From: Incurvaria masculella
Lineage: Eukaryota; Arthropoda; Insecta; Lepidoptera; Incurvariidae
Direction of reading: 5' to 3'
NCBI GenBank assembly: GCA_946894095.1
Contig: OX335644.1
Span: forward strand, 6,801,595 to 6,865,594
Length of the DNA stretch: 64,000 nt
Shown in pieces: positions 57,901 to 64,000 of the stretch; positions within the stretch are counted from its first letter, which is position 1, and each line of letters begins with the position of its first letter. The notes beneath the pieces were generated by a model. The model did not search any database. It was not told the origin of the DNA and saw only the letters and a list, made by a program, of their open reading frames with translations. The position numbers and the translations under genes were made by a program.

Positions 57901-60900
57901 TAGAGCCGAGAAGAAGGGTGGGGGTGCCTCCACTGCCGCCCCCGCCGCCAGAGAGAGTGACATCGATCGCCCCCGCGCCCCCTCCCGCCCCGCGCCGCCA
58001 ACTTTTCTCCCCGAGCGCTTTTTGTTTTCCTTCAGACTAAATACGCGTCTCGGGTTTATAGTCGGTATAGACTTTAGGTACTTATCGTGTTTTGCGTGTC
58101 TGCAAATACATTTGGAGGAAAGGCAGATGGGTAATTTGTGTTTTTTCCGGCATGTAAAATAATACAATTCGGCCCTCTGCATTTCTTCCCGTGCATGCCC
58201 TAAGAGCCGACTAAGGGAATTATCTTTCGTGGTTCCGATTCATCGTTCGTGGTTCGGATTCATCGTTCGAGGTTCGGATTCATCGTTAGTGTTTCGGTTT
58301 CATCGTTCGTGGTTCGGATTCATCGGTCGTATTTCGGATTCATCGTTCGTGTTTCGGATTCATCGTTCGTGGTTCGGAATCTACGTAAAACTGGGTAGGT
58401 GGTCGAAAAGATCATGAAAATTTTCCGTGCTTTTAAAAACACCAAGTTTCAATTAATTATATGGGGTGTGTTGGATAAAAACATCATGACAGTAGGTGTG
58501 ATATTAGCCATCCATGCCCAGTTACATAAAAAAAAAACAGAATTGCCTCGTTACTGTAAATGATTATAGAAAATTGTCATATCGTTACAAGCCGATTTCG
58601 GAGTCTGTCAGAGTGTCTCACTTTTTTTAAGTTCGGAAAGTCATTTCAAAAAAATCGCATTCGGGTTTCATGACTAAATGTATCTACCCCATGGAGGTGA
58701 AGAATTTCATTTTTAATGTAATTTCCTCACCTCCATGAGCTATACTAAAAATACTAAAATCGCGTGCGGTTTTTATGACTTCCAGTCTTTCAAATATAAT
58801 ATAAAAAAATATGACAACCCAATAAACCCCGTGCCAATACTGATTATGTACCTACCATTGAATATTACTAGGTGCTTCTTTAGGTAAATATTGCAAGGTG
58901 AACAGGCAAAAGTGTGATTAATTCTGACGTGTAGGCATTTCGTACCATGATAACTTTCAAACGACACGTATTTATTCGGCCAAGATAAATTCTTACCACT
59001 TGGTATGGTACGAAATTCAATTAAACGTCAGATTTAATCACTATCTTGCCTGTTCACCTGCTTTTAACCTGGCGAGTTAATTACCACGGTAATCCTCCAG
59101 ACGTTACCTTATCCTTACCGTTATCCTTAAGATCGAATAAGCTTCCTCCAGCATAAGTACCTATGTACTTAAACCGCATTGTCTCTATCTCACATTGCCC
59201 AACTATGTACATACGTGTTTGTTCCCCGTAGACAGGCAGCCAGCCACTCTGTCTAGGACCTTTGTTATGCGCCCATTGTATTAAAAGTGTGTAGAGCTTG
59301 TAAGGGGGCGTCCTGAACTTTACTCGCTCTGCGGATTGTTACGAACTGCGTAAACAAGTCGGCTTTGTGTTGTGTTTAGCGATCGTGTACATGTGCTTTT
59401 TTGGTTAAAATAAACTCCGATTTGTTTTGTGTTGAACAACTGTATCGATAGCGTTGTTTATTTTGTTAGAGGCAACAGTTGGGATTATGTCTTCATGGAT
59501 ATTCTTGTATTTCCGTTTGAATCACTTACCATTTTGCTTGAAAATTATTCTTCTCTTTAGTTTGGCCAGTCGAACTCTGCAAAACACTGTAAATTCAAAA
59601 ATTTCATAAAAGTAAAAAAAAAACTCCAAATTAATCCACTGAGCCACTGTTGTGCTGTTATAATGTCACCTGTTCTTTAATATATGCCTGTACTTTAACT
59701 CACATAGCTGTAAGAATGTAACAATTTAACTGAGTTACTAGGAATTTTCTTTAACGGGAATGAAAGGGACGTTAATGTGAATTGTGGAATAAAATACGTT
59801 ACGCCCATAAAACATGCATAATTTCTAACGACTCTGTTTTATTTTCTTAATAGTTGATCAGTTCATATCAGACGTCCAATGCCCCTTTGCCGACATGTGA
59901 GTGAGTACTAACGACGCGTTCTCGTTGAGCAGGTGATCGCGTTGATATGCGGCCTGCTGGTGGTAATCCTGATGGTGCTGGGTCTCGCCAGCGCCGACTG
60001 GCTCATGGCGGACGGCTGGCGGCAGGGGCTCTTCATGCACTGCATCGACCTGAACGCGCCTACGCCGCTCCCCTTCGACATCAGCGCGCAGCCGGGCTGC
60101 TACGCCGCGAGGGACGCGCCATACATCAAGTGAGTTCTGCGCTTCCGTGCCGGCTCTCTTGTCAACTAGGTTTCCGCACACGAGGCTTAGCTCTTAATTG
60201 TAGCGTATTAGTGTTGGCTTCATAACTCAAAAACAGAGTTTGGCTAGCGGTTTCTTTAAATTACGCGGCGGTAACGCTTTGCCTCATGTGCACAGGGTCT
60301 ACAGGTCCGCGACGAAGGTCAGCTACTCGGCACCGGGACACCCGATTCCAATCGATCCCCTGGCTGCTTACTACCTTTTAGTAACCGGATTACTGGAGAC
60401 GTCACCTTATCATTCTCGGGTCTTAAAGCAACCTATGCCTAGACATTGGTACTGGACACTTGATTGCAGGTCTCTTCATATAAAATATTGTCTACCATTT
60501 CGGGGTAATTCTACCCATTTTGACAAAGTATTTAAGATACAAAAATATTTACTTCATTTCTGGCGTAGGTTATTTAGATACCTGTTTTCAACATTTTACA
60601 GAGTTCACTTCGTTACCTTTTATTTTAAGTTGACCTTATTATTTTTAAGCTGTAAGCGATACCCTTAATTATTATAATACGGGTACAAGAAATAACCAGC
60701 CCTTGTCAAACGCAAAATTAGCTTTAACTTCATGTCAGTAAAAATATATACAATAATCCGCTAATAATACGCCATTTACATACCTGCCATTTTAGAAAAT
60801 ACTTTTGAAATGGTTCAGTAAAAAATATATTTCTAATTTGAAAGAATTCTTAAAATAAATCAATATCTTCTTATATATCATCTAAGCCCTGTTTTCACCA

Positions 60901-63900
60901 CCTCCAATTACTTGAAATTCGATAACTAACTTTCGGTTACATAGCATATTTACACAGTTTAACTGAAGGGTCAATTTAGGATTTTTGTAGCTAGAGGTGG
61001 TGGAACCGGGCGTAACACGGGTATATATTTGTACTCGATAAAACGCCAATTGTGGAAGGAGCATTTATAGACATGATCCTTATTGTGGGAAATGTTCGTG
61101 TTTATCTGGTGTAGAATGGGGAAGAAACCTGCTTATTTATCACGACAGGTGGCGTCTAAGTGAGCTCACCTAAAATATCTGTCAAAGCTGTCAAATACCA
61201 TACAAAATAAAACAGAATAGATTTTAAAAATGTATTCACTCAACCTACGGAATTCAAATGACTAAATGTTCTGTTATTGTTCTGAAAATTATTTGTCCCA
61301 AATTATGTTAATCAAATGGAATCTTTGGCGGAAAGAAAATATGACAATAACATAACCTATAATATTTTATTCCAAATGTTTGTTGGTCTATTACATTAAA
61401 ATTAGTTTGAAGACAAAAACCTCTTATTTTCCTCCAAACCTTATTCTAACTGCATCATTTAGAGTTTTTAGATGCAATATGTACTACACATATTGCATCT
61501 AAAAACTCGTAAATCAAACTTGACAGGAATGACAGTTTTGACATTTCTAAGGTGGGGTCGCTCATCTACACCTACAATTTGTTTTGAGTTTTCTTCCCCA
61601 TTGACACAAATAAAATACGTGATCTTCAACGCTCACACCTCAGGCTCTCAAACTTTTTTTTTTTTCATACTTGCCGCATTTGAGCATTCAATCTACAAAT
61701 TCACTTTTTTGATTACTGAAATTCGTGTATTTATTTTTTCGTATAATTAAATGTTGTTTTACTTAAGCCATTATGGTACTGAATGCAATTTGGTACTAAC
61801 ACCCCTTTAAAGGCGGGATGCGGGGGGGTCTTCTCGTGAGATTCTCACCTGTGTGTTACCGGTGACTCGCCCGGGAGTCACAACGCTTTCGTAGACATAT
61901 TAATTAAATCGTAATTATTCTAATTAGAGAGCGACGACACTAACATAACATTTGATGCTTGATGACATCATGCGGGAGCGTCTCACTTTCATCTGTGTGT
62001 TTTCGCTTTCCTAAGTAGATATACTGAGCAGCTCACTAACTCGTTATGTCCCCGCGCAGGGCGGCGGCGACGCTGTGCGTGGCGACGCTGGCGGCGGACG
62101 TGTGCGGCGCGCTGCTCACCGGGCTGGGGCTGCGCGCCGCCGACCACCGCACCAAGTTCCGCTACTACCGCTTCGCGGTCCTCGCCATGGCCCTCGCGCG
62201 TTAGTACCGCACCATAGATGAATGCAACCTATGTAGATGTTTCACCAATAGGTCAATGCCGACGGGACGAACAATAGATGGCGCAACTGCATGCATACAC
62301 GTTTACCGCAATGGATATAGGACGGCGCCACTATTGTACCGAGCGAAATAGCCAACAGATAGCGCTGTACGAAATTCGGATTTATTCACAGATTAATAAT
62401 AAAAATTTTTTCAAAGTTGGAAAATATACAATTTTGAATCAATACACACAATTTTTGACCACTGATAAAATCAAACGACTTTTTAATAAATTTAAAGCAG
62501 TGAGCCTGATAGCTGCGCCATCTCTTGGTACAAACAATCTTTTTGTTGTGATCGATTTAATAGAAGTGACACGTTTATTAGTTACACGTTTATTGCAATA
62601 TAGGGCCGGCTTGCTTAACACATATTGTATGAAAATATCGTCACTATGGCGGTGAGCCATCGACTTACGCCAGTAAGTAATTATTAATCTGTGACCGCAC
62701 CCTCGTCTTTGAACCTTGCGCCAACTCTTATCACTCCAGTTGCTATGAGTTAACAAAATCGCTTCCCGATACAGAACAGAATCACAAAATGATCTACAAT
62801 TTTTTTTTAATTTTTTAAATTAATATATTCGAAAACATTTAAGAAGTGATGTTCTTCAAAATATTTAATTTGTGAAATGTATCACATTTGATAGCAAAAA
62901 AGCCATACGTCAAAAGAATGGGACACCTGGATTTAATAATACTCAAAAACTAGGTGCTCTATCATCTCTGCTTCCCTTTCCCGGAAGAGGCCTGATGTTA
63001 TGTGTGTGTGCAAGTGTAACCGTTTATTCTCTGTGTTAACTGAATTTGTTGTTTATTGCAGTGATGTGCATCCTCATTGCACTGGTGATCTACCCCGTGT
63101 GCTTCGCTGCTGAGCTAAATCTCGGTAAGTATTACCAATGTTTTCCACAGCTATACCACATGTTACACAAAATCATTTATTAAGGTGGCCCAACCCGGCG
63201 GCCTCAACTCATTCGCGGGCACGGTACAAAACCGTGCTGTGGCGCTCTGGGACCTACTCTGTTTCTAAGAATAAGACAGGCTCCGTGATGAGGAAGATGC
63301 AACCTGTCCACAAAAAAGACAATGTGCATAGTGTATGATTTGGTAAAATTTACGAAAATTTTAATTTCAAAACGACTTATAGCTAAAAGTAAACCACGAC
63401 CACTGTAGTCAAAAATCTAACAAAAACCAAATAGATTATAAATCTTGATTAAATAAGCTATGTCTGATAACTAATCTTTTTAAGATGTTCTTACTTTATC
63501 ATTGCGTAATCCACCTCCAAAGTTATTGTATAAAACGCGCGAAAAATCCGAACTTTCGGACGTTATAACTTGGAAACCAAACACAATTTTACAATGCCAA
63601 TGGTCATCAGACATCTACTTCAATCAAATAAAGCTATTTTGAGCAAAATTTTGGATCTCTGACAAGAAATATAGGCGTGATCTTCTTTCCCCTTTTGTAT
63701 GGGGAGATGAGCGGGTTGGGCCACCTTAAGTGGCCAAAATGAGGGAAACTATTAAAACGTATGTTTATGTTTGTCCTTTTAATTTTTTTTTATTACTTAC
63801 AAAGTTTACCCTGTTTCTCTGTTTTAAATTGTTTTTTAAAATAAAACAGCTTTAAAAAAACTGATAGTATTCAGTTTTTTTTTATGAATTATGAAATCAA

Positions 63901-64000
63901 GTTTATATAATACTTTTACTCGTTTACGGGACTTTGGAACGTCATAAGTCCTTTTCGTGGTATTAACGTGAAAATTGTTTTTTTCTTTCTAGAACAAGGA
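42867..64000 (+). CDS. TMEM47/PERP-like PMP22-claudin superfamily protein (partial)
   Basis: Proposed coding sequence: 42867-42917 or 53840-53974, then 59933-60129, 62060-62199, 63062-63124 and 63993 onward, continuing past the window edge. All phases agree. The shared part starts with a membrane span (VIALICGLLVVILMVLGLAS), then W, GLF...C and a second Cys in the first extracellular loop (the claudin W-GLxxxC-C pattern). The second span, in exon 3, contains CVATLAADVCGALL, and the third ends LVIYPVCF, resembling the YP-containing third span of TMEM47 and PERP. The first exon at 42867 ends TITRPLK, which resembles the residues just before span 1 in TMEM47. These four-span proteins act at cell junctions or in membrane organisation. 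Family is secure; TMEM47 versus PERP is a judgement. Confidence 0.85.
43400..43660 (-). pseudogene. Non-LTR ORF2 extreme C-terminus fragment
   Basis: On the minus strand: FHKLVPRRGARATNLIPLKI, then KFRTNLGFHSSLSKIFTNFN, resembling the C-terminus of Jockey-like ORF2. The fragment starts right beside the tail of the 5S-headed SINE. Confidence 0.65.
43671..44085 (-). mobile_element. SINE family C body with 5S-rRNA-like head
   Basis: On the minus strand the copy starts near 44085 with TGGCCCAGTGGCGCGAC, then a 5S-like stretch (44035-43986), then the standard family C body and a T-run (A tail) near 43671. It shows that the body can be joined to a head other than the plain tRNA-like one. Confidence 0.85.
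43986..44035 (-). ncRNA. 5S rRNA-derived promoter segment of a SINE
   Basis: Minus-strand CCGAAGTTAAGCAACGCTGG and TTGGATGGGTGACC match the A-box and C-box regions of the eukaryotic 5S internal promoter, in the correct order and spacing. It is not a 5S gene: the first ~40 bases of 5S and its 3' end are missing. Confidence 0.85.
44600..45040 (+). pseudogene. Jockey-like reverse transcriptase fragment with FADD motif
   Basis: LPQRSVLGPPLYLLYTSGLP is followed, after a one-base shift, by FADDTAVLAF, which is the catalytic motif; then SLNEISDCFKNWRI and a decayed continuation (VKCFGLL). Frameshifts and stops throughout. Confidence 0.85.
45723..46427 (+). CDS. Unrecognised Pro/Arg-rich protein, 234 residues or terminal exon
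   Basis: The open frame runs from a TGA at 45648-45650 to a TGA at 46425-46427; the first ATG is at 45723. Codon third positions are overwhelmingly G or C, and the non-repetitive parts read as ordinary protein (ATSYLWQPAELARRVLGE, PLAISTVHLAYLRDDD, DSPKIVYEQPKPGDRMGEAF). A polyproline stretch sits around residues 65-80. No family was recognised; there is no signal peptide or membrane span. It could be a single-exon gene or a terminal exon, since CCGCAG just before the ATG could be an acceptor. A poly(A) signal follows at 46733. The frame also stays open through ACGCAG|GTGTGA in phase 0, so a third N-terminus for the TMEM47-like gene cannot be excluded. The antisense frame over the same stretch is Ala/Arg-rich and looks like a shadow. 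Confidence 0.6.
   Translation: MQSQTGLMAATSYLWQPAELARRVLGERPSSVPPTREMWPTSGPLAISTVHLAYLRDDDRDPPRRPRPLPPPPGPPPPPPRLCTVGTNTDPPPAPLDRIKTLFRRAPRHESRDVVSGRHPADRQDAPRARRAIDGIRKALNGTKHRIGAADSLDSPKIVYEQPKPGDRMGEAFGAPRGRWSCPALPTLKLRCRPSLGRWSAGGCFGGGYRARSRTEAAASTGAPPVLRLQMTQV
46733..46738 (+). terminator. Poly(A) signal for the 45.7-46.4 kb coding block
   Basis: AATAAA lies 306 bases after the stop codon, followed by a GT-rich stretch (GTGTGGAGTGTCTGTG) of the kind that promotes cleavage. Confidence 0.6.
46903..47241. mobile_element. MITE family A, copy 2
   Basis: Left end GTTGTCACCTAAATTGGCG, right end CGCCAATTTAGGTGAGAACT; the ends match copy 1 and the interior partly (GAAAACGC and CGACG motifs). 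Confidence 0.78.
47407..47688 (+). repeat. Diverged direct duplication in a GC-rich island
   Basis: GCAAGT(T/A)CATTC..TTGAAAC then CCACTTGC..CG..TGTAGAACCTCC at 47407-47480 recurs at 47612-47688, about 205 bases later. Both copies read FxPLAPRxTxHRVEPP on the plus strand but in different frames. No gene could be built here. Confidence 0.65.
47690..49600. other. GC-rich then AT-rich intronic DNA, no gene recognised
   Basis: A CpG-rich stretch reaches to about 47960, then composition returns to AT-rich. Only the family K foldback (48700) was identified. Confidence 0.5.
48700..48823. mobile_element. Foldback MITE family K, copy 1
   Basis: CCGTTTTCACCACCTCCAGC on the left mirrors AACTGGAGTCGGTGAAAACAGG on the right; interior has TTTTCGGTTACACC and TGTAGCCGAAAG. 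Confidence 0.72.
49953..50196. mobile_element. MITE family G, copy 2
   Basis: Ends GGGGGTCCATTCAGG and CCTGAATGGACCCCC are perfect inverted repeats; interior nearly identical to copy 1. Nested within a larger repeat. Confidence 0.9.
50197..50343. repeat. Inverted-repeat spacer between two family G MITEs
   Basis: GTTCTTGGGTCT (50198-50209) and AGACCCAAGAAC (50331-50342) are perfect complements bounding about 145 bases. It looks like another small foldback element between the MITEs. Confidence 0.75.
50344..50580. mobile_element. MITE family G, copy 3
   Basis: Same orientation as copy 2, 147 bases away; left end GGGGGCTCATTCAGG, right end CCTGAATGGACCCCC. About ten bases shorter than copy 2 in the interior. 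Confidence 0.88.
51587..52860 (+). mobile_element. mariner element with TA target duplication
   Basis: The ends are imperfect inverted repeats (left TAGGTCGGGGAAAAAGT, right complement TAGGTTGGGGAAAAAGT), and TA flanks both sides. The length, about 1.27 kb, and a single transposase frame are typical of mariner. The transposase is broken, so the element is non-autonomous. Confidence 0.93.
51769..52783 (+). pseudogene. mariner transposase, D,D34D, inactivated
   Basis: The N-terminal helix-turn-helix region reads from 51769, then hits a TAA at about 51994. The frame resumes to about 52110, where an A-run carries a frameshift into the catalytic part (up to 52783). The catalytic signature is intact: TGDEKW, HHDNARPH, and SPDLAPSD with exactly 34 residues between the second and third Asp. 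Only two obvious lesions suggest a fairly recent copy. Confidence 0.93.
52870..53820. other. Candidate promoter region of the alternative first exon
   Basis: Composition shifts to GC-rich from about 53750. No TATA box or initiator could be assigned. A frame on the minus strand (53569-54015) is Ala/Arg-rich and treated as a shadow. Confidence 0.35.
53829..53843 (+). promoter_or_regulatory. Overlapping short upstream ORF (ATGA overlap)
   Basis: ATG GTG GCG GCA TGA ends inside the proposed start codon at 53840, so stop and start overlap as ATGA. If transcribed, it could lower or reroute initiation of the alternative isoform by leaky scanning or reinitiation. Confidence 0.45.
53840..53974 (+). 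CDS. TMEM47-like gene, alternative first coding exon
   Basis: The exon has 45 codons from ATG 53840 to the donor CAG|GTAACG, phase 0, compatible with the exon at 59933. It encodes a Gly/Pro/Ala-rich cytosolic N-terminus with a PPAPPVLPPPP stretch, ending MASNQIAQ. It sits in a short GC-rich island, as expected of a promoter-proximal exon. A four-codon upstream ORF (53829-53843) overlaps its start as ATGA. Confidence 0.7.
54541..55080 (+). mobile_element. TTAA-flanked MITE, family B, copy 4
   Basis: Same terminal repeats with one change at the right end (GGGCCGCC). Flanked by TTAA, within the TMEM47-like gene's intron. Confidence 0.88.
55800..55925 (-). mobile_element. SINE family C, degraded fragment
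   Basis: Weak match to the middle of the body (TCGATGCAATTGG, CTCTACCACCTTG, GACCTGTAGTTTTACACGG). Confidence 0.5.
56125..56212. mobile_element. Foldback MITE family J, one-arm fragment
   Basis: ACACGTCGTTTAACAG, ATGGTACGAAACGCAAC and CTTGCCTATTCACCCGACGAG match one arm of the family. Confidence 0.6.
56725..57115. mobile_element. Foldback MITE family J, copy 2, split by repeat D
   Basis: Left arm ATGGTAAATTAACTCGTCGG..GTGAGTGATTAAATCT, right arm CTCACCTGTTCACCCGGCG..TTACCATGG; repeat D sits at 56781-57000. Confidence 0.75.
56781..57000 (+). mobile_element. Repeat D, copy 2, with 9-bp target duplication
   Basis: Shares its start and core with copy 1 (TATTTTAAAACTTACGCGGG, CTCGACGTTTCGGAGCCTCA) but ends at CTTGAGGATTTT. 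It is flanked by TCACGTTTA on both sides and splits a family J palindrome. Confidence 0.72.
57667..57828. mobile_element. MITE family L, copy 2
   Basis: TAGTTCGCTTACGAATTCGG on the left, AGCGAATTCGCAATTGAATTC and GGCGCTGC on the right. A one-ended fragment of the same family is at 23548-23610. Confidence 0.7.
58145..58537 (+). mobile_element. SINE family C with third head type and internal tandem repeat
   Basis: The head matches the 5.3-kb copy (AATACAATTC, CATGCCCTAAGAGCCGACTA). The first body segment, TTCGTGGTTCGGATTCATCG, is amplified about seven times at 58224-58385. The tail CCATCCATGCCCAGTTACAT plus A run is intact. Confidence 0.83.
58872..59096. mobile_element. Foldback MITE family J, copy 3
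   Basis: Left AAGGTGAACAGGCAAAAGTG..TTCTGACG, right CGTCAG..TGCCTGTTCACCTG then GGCGAGTTAATTACC. Longer interior than copy 1. Confidence 0.72.
59933..60129 (+). CDS. TMEM47-like gene, exon with span 1 and claudin motif
   Basis: The acceptor is GTTGAGCAG and the donor GTGAGT; 65 codons plus two bases. It contains the first membrane span and the first extracellular loop, with W at exon residue 23, GLF-x-x-C at 32-37 and a second Cys at 56. Confidence 0.9.
60130..62059. other. Intron of the TMEM47-like gene
   Basis: Between donor GTGAGT and acceptor CCGCGCAG. One family K foldback (60887) and an ATTGCATCTAAAAACTC palindrome at 61463-61508 (TAGATGCAATATG..CATATTGCATCTA) were noticed. Confidence 0.6.
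60887..61010. mobile_element. Foldback MITE family K, copy 2
   Basis: CCCTGTTTTCACCACCTCCA on the left mirrors TAGAGGTGGTGGAACCGGG on the right. It lies in an intron of the TMEM47-like gene. Confidence 0.72.
62060..62199 (+). CDS. TMEM47-like gene, exon with span 2
   Basis: The acceptor is CCGCGCAG and the donor GTTAGT; one base plus 46 codons plus one base. It has two hydrophobic segments separated by a basic loop (DHRTKFRYYR), consistent with span 2, a cytosolic loop and the start of span 3. Very GC-rich third positions. Confidence 0.9.
63062..63124 (+). CDS. TMEM47-like gene, exon with span 3
   Basis: The acceptor is TTTATTGCAG and the donor GTAAGT; 63 bases. It completes a Leu codon and encodes MCILIALVIYPVCFAAELNL, the end of span 3 with the IYP motif. 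A MITE lies 55 bases beyond the donor. Confidence 0.9.
63180..63729 (-). mobile_element. TTAA-flanked MITE, family B, copy 5 (reverse)
   Basis: Reverse orientation relative to the other copies, flanked by TTAA, 55 bases after a splice donor of the TMEM47-like gene. Confidence 0.88.
63993..64000 (+). CDS. TMEM47-like gene, start of next exon (cut by window edge)
   Basis: A long T-rich tract ending TTTCTAG precedes AACAAGGA. In phase with the previous exon this reads Glu-Gln-Gly. Span 4 is expected just beyond the window. Confidence 0.65.

Noticed and set aside
63138..63338. Short frames ending VHSV here and at 11131, 23087 and 54993
   Set aside because: All are parts of the same TTAA-flanked MITE and carry no conserved protein feature.

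Overview
This is a gene-poor, repeat-rich piece of an insect nuclear genome, most likely from a moth or butterfly. There are no bacterial operons: the coding blocks are split by GT-AG introns, and the DNA between them is mostly small transposons. The lepidopteran assignment rests on Helitrons ending in a GC-rich hairpin plus CTAG, a SINE with many copies, Jockey-type LINE fragments, a repeat whose ends carry GGGTTCCGT and its complement, and a yellow-family gene.

Three genes can be built by joining exons whose splice phases agree. (1) A yellow / major royal jelly protein family gene on the minus strand (exons 5876-5609 and 3446-2350) encodes 454 residues, with a signal peptide and a C-terminus that looks like a GPI-anchor signal. 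(2) A five-exon minus-strand gene (36833 to 27005) encodes a 248-residue PIG-X homologue, the partner subunit of GPI mannosyltransferase I. It has a signal peptide, one C-terminal membrane span and a dilysine ER-retrieval ending. (3) A plus-strand gene encodes a PMP22/claudin-superfamily protein of the TMEM47/PERP type. It has two possible first coding exons (42867-42917 and 53840-53974), both in phase with the shared exons at 59933, 62060, 63062 and 63993; it runs off the right edge. A fourth coding block (45723-46427, plus) has strongly coding codon usage and a poly(A) signal, but I do not recognise the product.

Layout: 1-2.2 kb nothing recognised; 2.3-5.9 kb yellow-family gene; 6-27 kb gene desert with SINEs, MITEs and a four-unit Helitron array (11.9-16.2 kb); 27-36.8 kb PIG-X homologue, with a 1.5-kb inverted satellite array in one intron and a hAT element with target-site duplication in another; 37-42.8 kb LINE remnants; 42.8-64 kb TMEM47-like gene, whose long first intron holds the unknown coding block, a set of nested MITEs, a dead mariner and further repeats.

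The least ordinary structure is a SINE family whose shared body carries at least three different 5' heads (tRNA-like, 5S-rRNA-like and an unclassified one). Also notable are the large palindromic 100-bp satellite in the PIG-X intron, the alternating long/short tandem Helitrons, and several nested insertions with readable target-site duplications. I saw no RNA gene that looks functional and no CRISPR array.
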